A stretch of DNA of 64,000 nucleotides from Galaxea fascicularis (Eukaryota > Cnidaria > Anthozoa > Scleractinia > Euphylliidae), in the NCBI GenBank assembly GCA_948470475.1, contig OX419341.1:3266084-3330083 (forward strand), read 5' to 3'. This document shows, piece by piece, positions 10,574 to 21,731 of this stretch (its first letter is position 1; every line of letters begins with the position of its first letter). The notes beneath the pieces were generated by a model. The model was not told the DNA's origin. It saw only the letters and a list, made by a program, of their open reading frames with translations, and searched no databases. Made by a program: the position numbers and the translations under genes.

Positions 10574-12727
10574 ATTATTATACTATAAGAGTTTGTATGG
10601 GAAACAAGAGTTAAAATAAATCAAAATGAATAGTTTCAAACGGGTAAAATTCATCAATTAAGTACAAATAATGTCTCCTGTTATTGCTTTCTGTTTGTCT
10701 ACGACGTTTCAGGCGTTTCAGCGGTAAACACCACATGGCCTAAAATTAATGAGAGAAAAGAAAAGAAGGAATGTATCGCCATTGCAGCGATCAAACCTGC
10801 TTCAAGAACAGCTCCAAATTTCATGTAAAAATGCATACACTTACATTTTGCCCAGCCGAACTTAAAAATGATACGCTCAAGGTCACCTTTTCGGTCAGTC
10901 TTGAGTCTTGGCTACATAACGCGATCAAAAGATCGAAAGTTCAAGATCAGCGCCATTTATCCGTGACCGACGACAGTGTAACAGTTTGACCGTTAAATTC
11001 CTTGGGGGACACTGGGCGCTAGCGTCAACAAACGGTAACTCATTCCAATCTCACCCCCTCCTAGCAAGAAAAACAGACGTTTCCGCAAGGGTGCTCCCTC
11101 TTATTCAGCTCGTATGGTATTCTGCGATGTTTCAAAGCATGTTTTGAAAAACCACTGAAAAATTCCTTGGTCTATGCCATTTATTTCGCTACACAGTTTA
11201 TTCTAGATTATCGCACGTATACCCTCCTAGCAAGGTCTGACATTGTCAGAAAACGTCACCCTCTCCTGATGAGTGATTTTTTGATTGGGCGCTTGAGCCA
11301 AACAGTAACCCACCCCCTCCTAGCAAGGTCTGCATTCTTTTATATCGACAGTCAGAAAATGTTCCCCTTTCCTGGTGAGTTATTGTTTGACTCTAGCGCC
11401 CAGCAGTGTACGCCGAAGAATTTAACGATCTCGTCGGTCATTATGTGGTTACGTGTGGCATGGTTATTCTTTTTTACCTTTATAAAGAAGACGGTGAGTT
11501 TCGATCAACAGTTCCCAGTCTCGTTTTGTATGCGGTTTACTTGTGTTTTCGAAAGATTAGCCATCGCGATTATTTGTAGAAACAGGTGCAGGGCGCTGGG
11601 CGAACTAATAACACAAATCTACCGTGGCCCTGACAACTGATATATATATATATAAACAATATTCTCCATTTGGTGCAAAGAGATGCTCGGATATTTGTCC
11701 CCGGACATTGGTTTACACCTGGCTCTTGAGTAAGACTTAGGAACTGCTACGTTTAACTTTACCAAAATGCGTTAGTGAAGGACTAAGTAAAGTCTCAAGT
11801 CCCTTTCCTTTGCATCTTATTAAAGTCGGAAGGTTGAAACGATTCAAGGAAGTTTCAAGTGACTTGAAAACCATCCTTTCAACCGACTTAGCCAACTTGC
11901 GGTTTGTTGAGCTTTGAGGCGGCCGAAGCATGTTAGTCATTCTTAGTTAACTGCTTGGGAAAATAAACTTAAGTTATCTTTGAAGCAAAGAACATCACTT
12001 GTGTGTGAGGCGTTAAGTTAGAACCATTTACTTGAAATATCAAAACTTTACCTGACTTGAAATATTCCTAAGTTTAATTTGCCCCTAGTGTAAAGACTAT
12101 CATTATCTGTTCCGAGATGCGAACAGTTTTCGGAGAGCGAAGCTCGAGGAAAACTGTGAGCTTCGAAGAACTGGTAATGTCCAAGGAGAAATATCCAAGC
12201 ATTTTCCAAGCCAAATGGAGGCTATTGTCTTTATTATCTTTCAAGTATTTTTCGAAACACGTATCTGGGAAATCACCAGATATTCCCCAGTCAAGTGATG
12301 AGTTTAGACCAATCGCGTGCTGGCGAAAATGTTTGATGGATTATTATCAACAGTTTTGCGGGGGAAAGTCGCTTAATCGGTTTTTTCTAGCTTTCAGCTT
12401 AGTTTCCATTTAGATAAGATATCTTGCAGCAATAACTTAATTCATCGCAGTGACTAAATTTTGACTTGGTAAGAACGGAGGCTGCAAGAAAAAAAGCCGA
12501 CATTTTTTTGTTTTCTTGATGATTTACCCGATGCGTCTTTCCAAACACTTTCATTTTCTTTGTGAAACGATAAAATCATTTTCAAGGTTGGCATACGGTA
12601 AACATTACACTGGCTGTTGATATGAATAATTTCTATGTCATGTATTCACGATTTATAATTTTACCACGTAACTCTTTCCTGCTTGTGTTTTTGTCACATG
12701 TTAGCCTGATCACGGAACTTTTAATCT
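10574..12727. other. Intergenic stretch with a dispersed repeat
   Basis: A module of about 50 bases containing GGGCGCT, then a segment ending ACCCCCTCCTAGCAAG, occurs near 11016-11068 and again near 11287-11333. A third CCCTCCTAGCAAGGTCTG core is at about 11223. A short TA run is at about 11641-11654. The longest open frame (11167-11640) crosses these repeats and has no recognisable domain. No gene is called. Confidence 0.45.
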
Positions 12728-12787
12728 TTGGTAGTTGAGAGAGTTGACAAGATGTCTAGAAACACTAGAACACAGCTCAAGGAAATT

Positions 12788-13240
12788 ATCTTCCCAAATC
12801 ACAGAAAACTGAACAGAATTTCGCACTTCGCACCAATAAAGCAAAATACTTTGAGGCATCTACAAAATGAATTCAGAAAGGCCATTCCTCGTCCTCGTTA
12901 CACATTCGTTACCTTGGTGATGTGTGGAGACGAGTACGTTAAAACTCAACATGAGCTGGTAGTTATGGTAACAGCCGACGTCAACGTTCCCGCCATGAAA
13001 GACCGGGTGATAAAAGTGCAGTACATTAAAACGAGAGTGAAAGGCGCACATAGAGGAAAGAAATACCGCCACGAAGACGCTCGCATGCTAAACCTCACGG
13101 AATACGACAAAACTGTCTTATTGGACGCGGATTCTCTGGTTTAGACAACATCGATGAGCTGTTTGCTTTTCCTTCCGCTGGAGTCTGCTCAAGTATTAGA
13201 AAACACAGCGACCAGCGCGAATCGAAAATTCCTGAGCGAC
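12788..13240 (+). pseudogene. Decayed glycosyltransferase family 8 (glycogenin-like) copy
   Basis: A plus-strand frame encodes RPRYTFVTLVMCGDEYVK, then TQHELVVMVTADVNVPAM, then VIKVQYIKTRVK and LNLTEYDKTVLLDADSLV. This is the order and wording of family 8 glycosyltransferases, with the DAD manganese/sugar-nucleotide motif at the end. Relative to the family pattern, segments are missing after DEYVK and before VIKVQY. The frame is broken just after DADSLV, where NIDELFAFPSAGV continues in another frame. It has no introns across the usual domain start, so it may be a processed copy. It abuts the gene A duplication block, which begins near 13365. GT8 enzymes transfer hexoses from nucleotide sugars; this copy cannot encode a working one. 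Confidence 0.72.
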
Positions 13241-13391
13241 TGGGAGGGAACACGGAAATGGAAAAATGTTTCGAGTCTGCCCTGAAATGTCGGCTCTGTT
13301 TGGGACAGAGCGGTGACGGTGGATGCTGCGAGACTGAGTAACAAGCGACATGACCTTATTTTTTCCACGCTGAGAAAATAATGGCAAGTTA

Positions 13392-14139
13392 GGCCCAGTT
13401 CAAACGTCGAACTTTTCATGTACCGAGCTTTAATCCCTTATTTGGGTCGACCCAAATTATTAAGTTCGACTGTTTGTTTCACACGTCGAACTTTCTATGT
13501 ACTGAACTCAATTCATGGTGTCAAGAAAGACCATTTTTACCGCTTAAAATACGAAAATGAACCGATGAAATTATTTTGAAATGACGCACCCTTCCATTTG
13601 GCTTGAAAAAAACATATTAAGTCACGTACAAGGTTGGATCTGATTGGAAAAGATTTCTGTGTTGTTTTCGCTTTATGTTCAAGGAAATTGTGATCATATT
13701 GAAATGCAAATACACAATATGAATTTCAAAACAGATAAATAGCCTTAGTGCTAGTTGGAAGAAGACCGTTTTGAGCTGTCCAGGTGTAGCATGTTGTAAT
13801 TTAAAATTTCACTTCGAGAACGCGGTCAACGGTCGTCATGCTTCTGCGAGTTCTCTTTTCACGCATGAAATGTCATTATACAGCTAATTATAAGCACTGT
13901 TATATTGAAAAATACGTTAACATAATTTATGCATTTGGATCGGCACATCAACAGTTCAACCTCTGAACCGAAGTCGCTCCCCAGTCGAACTTCCCATGTA
14001 GACCACTCGAACTTGGGTCGACCCAAATTAGATATGTCGAACTTAATTGATTCAAACGTCGATCTTTTCATGTAATTAATTGAATGAATTAGGTTCGGTA
14101 CATTTGAGTACATGAAAAGTTCGACGTTTGAACTGGGCC
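13392..14139. mobile_element. MITE with TTA target duplication (PIF/Harbinger-like ends)
   Basis: The ends are inverted repeats: GGCCCAGTTCAAACGTCGAA on the left and its complement ending CTGGGCC on the right. TTA flanks both sides (13389-13391 and 14140-14142). A 3-base TTA duplication fits PIF/Harbinger-type elements. The block C copy near 30540 reads straight through this position without the insertion, confirming the boundaries. The interior has further AACTT/AAGTT inverted pieces and GGGTCGACCCAAATT repeats but no protein. Confidence 0.8.
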
Positions 14140-14142
14140 TTA

Positions 14143-15370
14143 GGGTAAAAAGCGCGCGCGCGATGAAAGTACTGCGCGAAGGAAGTAAAATTTAGTGATT
14201 AAAAGGCCCCTTTTCAACTCTAGAGGACATTTTTCTCTTCATTTGTGGCATAAGAGTGTTTTTATCTTATTTTGTTTGCTAATCGATAACGATTAGTGAT
14301 CAGTGCCCTTATGGTTTTTTTTGGTTTAAGTGTCTTGTTTTTCAGATGCTAATTCATATCTTCTTCATTCATTTTTCGTCAGTCTCTTTCTAAATTCCAT
14401 TTCAAGGAATTGTCCTGAAGTCGACTTCAAGAAATGTTCTTAGCGTGACATTTTCTATATATTAATTTCTCATCCTATCATTTTACTAGTTTTTAATCCT
14501 ACGTAATGTTGCTTTCTTTTATCTCAAAAATATCTACTGAAGAAATAGACGATGTCTGTTTTGCTGAGATGTTTTACTATAAGCATCGCCGTACATGTGA
14601 AACACTTCCTCGTCATTATTTATTGACAACATAACTCGCGCTCAAGCGCTGCAAGAGGTGTTAGTCAATATACCTCAAAATAGACCTGTAAGTTAATAAA
14701 AGTTCGGGAAGTATCTACATCAGTATAGGTCACCCTACTTGAACGCATCTTTGAACCCCCTTGAAATGCTACTTTCCACTTTGTTCACCGAGTTGGTTGT
14801 ATACAAGCGTAATAACTTAGCAGTCAAAAGAAATCGTCGCCGAGTGCTGGGCCGGAAACCCTCACCAATAAAAAAAAAAAAAACAAAACGTACATTTCTT
14901 CTGCGAGCAAGTGATTTTATTTATAACTACTTCGTCTATCATTTTTATTACGTTTTACTTCAATTTAAAACAAGTCCACTAAAATCATTTTGTTCAAAGA
15001 TTTTTTCGAAGAACAGTGACAGACCTCGGCCGCTAGAAAAAATTAGGGGTAGTGTACTCAATGAGCTTTGAAAACAAAAGCATTTCAAATTCAATTAGGA
15101 CAACAAAACGTCATAGAAGTAAAAAGCCCCTCATTTTGTCAACTGCGGATTCTAGACACGGTTTTTGCGGAACAACACAGAGTCCGATATATTGCCAAAA
15201 TATCGATACCTTACCGTTTATCTTGCATCTGGTCAAATTTTAAGGCCTTAGCTAGGAGAAGATAACTTAACGAATGATAAACTAAAAGCTCAAGAACTGT
15301 CACTGGCTTCAGCACTTTAAATTAACTTGCGGTGATCCTTGCACACGTGTCAGGAGGTTTTCCTTTAATA
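14143..15370. other. 3' flank of gene A, duplicated in blocks C and D
   Basis: No gene seen. The sequence corresponds to about 30.55-31.85 kb downstream of gene C, and partly to 45.0-45.2 kb downstream of D. Similar wording includes AAAATTTAGTGATT against AAAATTCAGTGATT, and CATCGCCGTACATGTGAAAC in both. It belongs to the duplicated block and carries the 3' untranslated region of gene A. Short frames here are not conserved as frames. Confidence 0.6.
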
Positions 15371-15489
15371 TTAGTAACAATAAGTTAGTCTCCTGTGGTA
15401 GAAGCACCTCAGGCCGCAGCAGTTAGGGCGGTAGCAGTACCAGTAACAACATCGAACCCAGAGCCAACAGTAATAGCCGCGTTTTTGTC
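15371..15489 (-). other. Last exon of gene A: cleavage site and mature peptide
   Basis: The exon begins after TTATACCACAG and completes a split Arg codon, giving R-Q-K-R and then a 35-residue peptide ending in a TAA stop. Cysteines of the peptide are at positions 4, 10, 11, 15, 20, 21, 25 and 34. The same spacing is kept in gene C. The peptide is cationic and rich in Tyr and Trp, which fits a disulfide-rich membrane-active or structural peptide. Its activity is not known. Confidence 0.8.
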
Positions 15490-18159
15490 CTGTGGTATAA
15501 CACAACACAGTGGCTGGTTATTACCTTTATTTCAATTTTAATTAAGCCTACTCAGTAGGAGATAATTACTCTCCTCTACCTGCTTAAGTGTTCTCTCAAC
15601 CCCATTTTCTGGTTTGTTAGAAATTTCTATAGAAATATCATATCAAATTGTACACTCCGCCCAGATAGAAGGAAGACTCCTTGCGTCACAAAACGCTTCA
15701 GTTCCTCGGTGAGCCCGTTTGTTTGTTTGTTTGTTTTTTTTCCAGAATAAAGAATTAGTGTTTACTGTATTTCTTTGTGTTACCTTCTGCAAGTTAATTC
15801 GAGCTTGAGAAACGCTCTGGAAAACTCAAATGAGTACCCCATGAAATAAGCCGACTCTATCAAGGGCAAGGATCAAGGGCATTTTGAATATGTAATGAGA
15901 AAACCGAGATAAATCTTATTCCTTTCTCTCTCCAGTGTCAATGCTCCGCTTAACTGATGTTTAATCCTTTGTTTAAGTTAATTTAAAAGTTTTGAGTAAC
16001 AACAGCGTCACTTACGTTTCAAAAGTGTCCCCTTGTCTACATCCTTTCTTATTGCGTCCACGCGATAAATAGGCAGCTTTGCGCAAAGGGCAGCCATTTC
16101 ATCACTCAAAATGGAGCGGTCATTGACGGGACCAGCAGTCATATACTCGTAATCCGTTTTCGTGGACTGAAGCTGGGCACCGCCCTGAGAGCTATCCTGA
16201 GGGAAGATATTGGTTGTTCAGTTACAGTAGACTCATATTTTAGATATGCATGGTGTTTATTTCAGGGTTGAAATCCTCTTGTAGCTATGGTAATCGATGT
16301 TTTCGATGCTTTAAATGGCGAATTGAAAACTAAACGATAATGAAACGTTATGCCTGGTTCAGTAACGTTGCGTTTATTGCCTTCTAAAAATATCAGGTGA
16401 CAAACATGGGTAAAATATAACAACTTCTATCGTCAAAATGTGTAATTAAAACTTCAAAAACTATACCATCTGAAATTATTAGGATGAAAGACCTCTTGGA
16501 AAATCGGTGAAATTTAATAAAACTTAAATAGTAGTCTCGATTGCCATATTCAGAATGTTCGGCAAACGATATTATGCTATAAAAACAACAACAACAACAA
16601 CAACAACAAAACAAAACAAAAATTCAAACGCACTGTTCAAGAATTCAGCATTACACTATTTCAAGTCACTTGTGCCGTTAATATCTGCAACGGATCTTTA
16701 ACAGTTCGGAGAAGAATGACACTTGCTATGTTGCTGATGTTTAGTGTTACTGTAAATAGAACTAAAACATTTCGAGAGGAAACACTGAATGATTTGTCAC
16801 TTACAGTATCGAGAAGTTTAGTGAGGTCCGCAGGCTTCGGGAGGTTTTCAGTGGAGTTACTCAGAAAACAGGCCTTCTGGTTAGACAATCGGTGCATGAC
16901 CAAGTTCTATGTCAATAGGAAAAACAATAAAAACATCAGAAGTGGCGCCATCATTTGGCTTGCCAATCAGTCAGTTAGCGAGCCTGCTTTGCCTGGGTTG
17001 GTTGAATAGCTATAAAAAAAGTGTGGGAGAAGCTGACGATGAAATGATTGATTGATTACTCTAAGTGAGCAAAGCATGCAAGCGAGTTGAAGTAATACGC
17101 AAATAAGTAACTGTAACTATAGTAGTTTTCAGTTGAGTGTCGTAACGAAAGAAATTGGTCCAGCGAATAACAACAGAACGAAATAGAGCGATGAACTAAA
17201 GAGAATCAGAATTAAAACCAACTACACGTAACCGCCGTAAAGTACGAGAAAGTGTGCGCCTGCGCATGCAAGCTGCGCGATTGGTTTTCGATTTGCTTTT
17301 CAGTTGTTTAAATCAAAAGTGGCGAGCGTTTTGCTGGTCAATTACAGATCAAATGTAATGTAAATGTAATTTATTTAAGCTCGATAGCAAGAGGAGTGGT
17401 CAGAGTCAGAGAACCAACAACAAACTCAACCCACATATGACGTTGAGTCCAGGAATCGAACCTGGGCCACATTGGTGGGAGGCGAGTGCTCTCACCACTG
17501 CGCCAACCCTGCTCCCCTAAATCGCAAGAGCTTGGGAGAAAGCAGTGCAGGAAATGTTACTCACCAGTTTGAAATCGTAAACAACTTCGACCTCTCCAGG
17601 GGCTGATGTACTGTTATCTCCATTGCTTGGAATGCGGAAGGTTTCGGTTTCCTTGTCAGTGTCGATTTCAATTGTCTCGTCAATCTCCGCATCCCCATCT
17701 TTCACTTTAAGACTGTACTTCGCTACATCATTCTGCACAAAAAAACAAGACAATGAATATCACCAGTCTATATACCAACTGCTTTTTTAGCACTAGGAAG
17801 CCGGTTTCTGGCAAAATTCATACCAAACACTACTGAAATCATAATTTGCCCGCAACAAGTCCCTTGCCAATTACTTGTCTTGAGAAACCAACAAAAACTT
17901 AATTGCAAAACGAATGCTCAAGGTATGGAAAAACTAGTACCTTAGGCTCGTCTTGTGCACAGCTACAAAATGGTGATCCAGATACGGTAACCACGAACAA
18001 AGCAAAGCAGAGAAAGAGAATGAAGGCTTTGAAGTCCTAGCGAAAAAAAGACCACACAATAAAGCTGAAATGCCTTTGTATCTTTCGCCACTGAGAAAGA
18101 ATTGAAAATTGTCACTTTGTAAAAGAGTACAAAAATTCTGAAGTATGCAAACTTACCAT
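15371..18159 (-). CDS. BRICHOS-type prepropeptide A releasing an 8-cysteine peptide (222 aa, six exons)
   Basis: Coding exons on the minus strand: 18157-18159 (ATG only), 17941-18036, 17565-17732, 16805-16906, 16016-16196 and 15371-15489. All junctions are GT-AG and the frame closes. Residues 1-21 are a signal peptide (LFVVTVSG, then S). Residues 34-183 form the prodomain: KYSLKVKDGD, DETIEIDTDKETETF, EVVYDFKL, the first cysteine in QKACFLS (about 102) and the second in DEMAALCAKLPIYRV (about 161). The paired cysteines, the Asp in VYDF and the ending fit BRICHOS domains. RQKR at 184-187 is a furin-type site spanning the last intron. The final 35 residues hold eight cysteines (C-x5-CC-x3-C-x4-CC-x3-C-x8-C), five Arg, no acidic residue and about twelve aromatics. 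It is probably secreted. A defence role is inferred from BRICHOS antimicrobial precursors. Confidence 0.85.
16584..16620. repeat. CAA microsatellite in gene A intron 4
   Basis: A run of AACAACAAC followed by AAAACAAAAC. The corresponding intron of pseudogene D has the same repeat in complement near 43860-43890, so it predates the duplication. Confidence 0.8.
17405..17513 (-). mobile_element. SINE head in intron 3 of gene A
   Basis: The minus strand reads GGGTTGGCGCAGTGGTGAGA (A-box like) and then CCAGGTTCGATTCCTGGACT (B-box). This is the same tRNA-derived head as at 48181 and 54043. Only about 110 bases are present. The corresponding place in gene C has unrelated, longer sequence, so this is specific to the A copy. 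Confidence 0.75.
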
Positions 18160-18360
18160 GTTAGATTCCCACTCTTGTAAAATCAGAGTACGTTGGGTAG
18201 GTTCTTTCTTCTTCTGGAAGAGACTTTTCCCCTTACTCCGCTGAGTATAAAGGCAGATGCACAAGCCATGTGCTTATATACCATTTGGTGAGTTGCCCGA
18301 CGTTTCCTTTTCCTAAATATGATAGGCTCATTCTTAACCGTTTCAGCTCTATTTATCCAG
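18157..18360 (-). promoter_or_regulatory. Promoter and first exon of gene A
   Basis: On the minus strand, GAGCTGAAACGG (about 18340-18351) is followed by AAGAATGAG, then AAGGAAACGTCGGGC, then a TATATAAG box at 18273-18280. About 115 bases downstream comes ATG followed directly by GTAAG. Genes B and C have the same elements in the same order. Transcription probably starts 25-35 bases after the TATA box, near 18245. The GGAAAC core could bind a Rel/NFAT-type or IRF-type factor, which is speculation. Confidence 0.6.
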
Positions 18361-18419
18361 GGTGTACCATAAACCTAATTGACCTCGAGACCTCTTATTT
18401 GCTGTGGGATCAGCAAAAA

Positions 18420-18960
18420 ATGTTCACACAGTACCTTGGTGGCCAAAACACTTGCCAAATGTTTTTGACTTATGTCTATGCCTGTTGTGACTGCTTTTCT
18501 GATTCGTTGCAAATCCTATGATTTCCAGGCAGATGGCTTATTTCTGGATCTTCGAGACAACATTTATATGGTGGAAATGTTGTCCCTTGTTTTAATATAT
18601 GATTACTATGATATTCACGTGGTATTCGTTTCAGCTCTGTTTTCCCACTTGACGCGGCTTCCTTCAGCGGTTACAATACTGCGCAAGTACTGCAAGTTCT
18701 TGGTGGCCAAAACACTTGCCAAATGTTTTCGACTTGCGTCTATGCCTGTTGTGACTGCTTTTCTGATTCGTTGCAAATCCTGCATGATTTCCAGGCTGAT
18801 GGTTTATTTCTGGATCATCGAGACAACATATACATGGTAGAAATGCTGTCCCTTGTTTTAATATATGATTAATATGATATTCACGTGGTATTCGTTTCAG
18901 CTCTGTTTCCGCACTTGACGCGGCTTCCTTCAGCGGTTACAATACTGCGCAAGTACCGCA
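18420..18960. repeat. Tandem duplication of about 250 bases upstream of gene A
   Basis: Two copies of a unit beginning near GTGGCCAAAACACTTGCCAAATG, running through CTGATTCGTTGCAAATCC and ending near ATTCACGTGGTATTCGTTTC, lie at about 18438-18640 and 18700-18900. Gene C has its own tandem pair of the same unit upstream (about 34680-35330). The distal promoter has therefore been duplicated in both. Confidence 0.75.
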
Positions 18961-19015
18961 TGTTCTCCTGGCACGTTACTTTCCATGCTTCAGCTCTGTG
19001 TGGTTGATACTTGAC

Positions 19016-19016
19016 C

Positions 19017-19070
<54 letters not shown>
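19016..19070. repeat. TTA trinucleotide microsatellite
   Basis: About 18 uninterrupted TTA/ATT units at the end of the gene A duplication block. Block C lacks the run at the matching position (near 35450). Confidence 0.9.
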
Positions 19071-19074
<4 letters not shown>

Positions 19075-19129
19075 TATTAACAAAAGTTCATCACATCCGT
19101 TGGAACATAAGAATACGATTGACGATTGC

Positions 19130-21540
19130 TGAGGTTTGGTGCCTAGTTTGTAAGAATTGATAACCAAAAATGTGTTCTGCATAGCTGGTTGTAGACAACA
19201 AAACACACAGTCTCTCCAGATCGGATAATAGGTGCGCGATTTGAATCGAAGAGTTAAGTAACAGCTCTCGTGAACTCTTGGCATTGATTGGCGCGTTCTA
19301 TATTCCCAAACGAAAAAGAATATCAACACAGACAAATTGATACCTTTTCTTTCATTTAATTAACCTATCGACGCGGGGGTACTTCCTTCGACAAATTTCA
19401 GTGGGTTTGTATCGTGTGAGATTTGCTTTCTGAGTTTCTTGGTCTGCTTCACCATTTTACCTCGTCTGGAAACTTGACTGCTTTGTTTTCATTTAGCACG
19501 CAAGCCAACCAAATTCGCCTCTGATATCCTCGCTTTATCACCTTTAAGTGCATTTTAGCAAATGTGTGCCTACCTCCTCCGCCCTGAATTTGATCAGTGG
19601 ACATAAGATGTATGAGAATAAACCTAATGACTTCAAACACGGCTTTTAATCCTGTAAAGAAAACGCCAGAAGTAATCTATATTTTACCAGGAAAGGTTTG
19701 TTTTACCTTTGGTTTTATTTAGTTTCGACTGCTTTGTCTTGCTTTTTATTATTAAAATCGCGTCCGACTTACAGCCTGTATGTTGTCTTGTAGCTCCGTT
19801 AAGTTACACTGTGGCGTGTCAAAAACATTGGCCCCCAGCACGTGCATGTGACTACTGCTTAGATGTTTAGGGTGAAAATTTTGAAATTTAGAGTAAAAAG
19901 GAAGAAACATTATGTATATAGCCAATGAATTGTTTTCTGTAGGAATGCTAGCTATAGCAGTAGTTGGTTTTGAGGCTTCCTCCATGACTGAAAAAGAAAC
20001 GAAAAAGTTATTAAATTACTTCTACGTAGATTGGCTTGCAATGAATGTGAATAAAGAATGGTACTGTTGCAACATTGTGTGCACTGTAGTTCACCTATAT
20101 ACATGTACGACCTGATAGGTTGTACACCTGCTAACATTGATTAACATTGGCTCAATAACATTGATTTCAACAAAAAGTGGGTTGCATTCTGTATTATGAA
20201 TTCTAATCTCAGTTCCGTTTTGCAAGTGCGAACGGCGTTTTTCGTACCAAACTTCAAAAGCGCCGTCGTCCTGCCTCAAAAATAGTGGTCCAATAGTGGT
20301 GACTTGTGCAAAAGTGTTTGTATAAATTATTCCAATTCCTCCTCATGCAAATTTAGCTGAAGCTCTTTCAGACTCACGTAGTTCGTTCGTTGGAGCAGTT
20401 CCCCTGATAATGGTAAAAAATCCCGCTGTTGTGATCGGCTGATATTAGCTCTACTCTAGTTATCTCTGCATGTTTTCTACCGAACACTTTTTTAAAAATA
20501 CGTTTTTCAAATTACGTTAAGTTCTTGTTTATACTAAGAAAAACGCCAGGAATGAATGTGCTTCATCGGGAAAGGATTTGTTGTGGTTGGTTTTGTTCCG
20601 TTCTGACTGCTTTTTCTTGCTTTTTTTTTCATAATTCCTTGCGACTTATGTTGTCTTGCATTTGCGTTATTACGCTGTGTTGACAATAAAACCGACTTCT
20701 AGACCCCTTGTTAGCTCCAGCAGAAGTTGTCCTCTTCATCGTGTTGAGGTGAAGGAAGTGTTGAATAGGGTATAACTGATGTGATTTCCTGATTTGTTGT
20801 GACCTTATGACAGGTATCATTACACGTGTAGAACTCTGCGAGTTGTGTTCACTTCCTTCAAACAGGATTGCGGGAGACAAAAGATCAGTGAAAGCTACTA
20901 GGTTTATTCTCATTGGTAAAATAGAGTCATATCGTCTTAACTCGCTCAGTACGGAGTCAAATAAATGTCGACTGATAATTACCACATGGCTATAATATCG
21001 ACGTGGTTTTTATTTGACTAAAATCTGCTGTAGTTAATGTGTTGGATCCGGAAGTAGATTGACAATTCTGAAGGGGGTGGGGGTCTGGACCTCATTTCAC
21101 TCTTCAAATTGCCTGCCTTATATTTCCGTGTCGAGAAACGCAAAGGACAACTTCTGTCGTAACTGAAGACAAGTCATGATCTCATATACAGGGCTGAAAC
21201 ATGAAAAGTAAAACCTTTTGGAAACCTCACTGTACTTCCGCAGTGCTCTAGTCGTTATAGGAAGCCAGGTTAAGTGTGTTCTGAGAAAAGACCTGAAACG
21301 ACGAATTGAGGAAATAAAAACAAGGCAACAGTTTGACAACTACAGCCGTTGAAGATGCTCAGAACTGAATGAGCTAAGTATAGAAATCACAATACTAACC
21401 TTTTTGCAAAGATTAGAGCTGTGCCTACAAGAGAAACCTGTTTTGGCCATTGAGGTAGAAAGGTTCCGGACATTTCTTGCTGATTATGTAGCTTATAAGA
21501 GGTCTCGAAGTCAACTATGTTTTTGATACGCCCAGGATAA
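19130..21540. other. Spacer between divergent genes A and B
   Basis: No gene recognised. A direct repeat is present: about 19655-19800 and about 20530-20670 share AAAACGCCAG, GACTGCTTTGTCTTGC-like and ATGTTGTCTTG wording, with a period near 870 bases. A small fold-back containing GTCAAATAAA and its complement lies at about 20957-21020. The right end leads into the gene B promoter. Confidence 0.5.
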
Positions 21541-21542
21541 AT

Positions 21543-21731
21543 AGAGCTGAAACGGAAGAAAATGAGGATATCAGTTTAAAAAGAAGGAAACATCGGGCTA
21601 CCTAACAACGATATATAAACAGCTGAATTGTCCAACTGCAACCATACTGAGTTGGTAAACTAGCCCTCGTCCATACGAAGAAAAACGTTAGCCGTCGAAT
21701 TTCCTTTTAACAAGAGTGACAACCTAACATG
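21543..21731 (+). promoter_or_regulatory. Promoter and first exon of gene B
   Basis: GAGCTGAAACGG (about 21545-21556), AAAATGAGG, AGAAGGAAACATCGGGC and ATATATAAAC (TATA box, about 21611-21620) occur in the same order and spacing as in genes A and C. The first exon ends with ATG at 21729-21731 immediately followed by the donor GTAAGC. The coding part of exon 1 is therefore the start codon alone. Confidence 0.65.

Noticed and set aside
12117..12413. 98-codon plus-strand frame
   Set aside because: Starts in a GAGAGCGAAGCTCGAGG palindromic repeat common in such genomes, and shows no domain.
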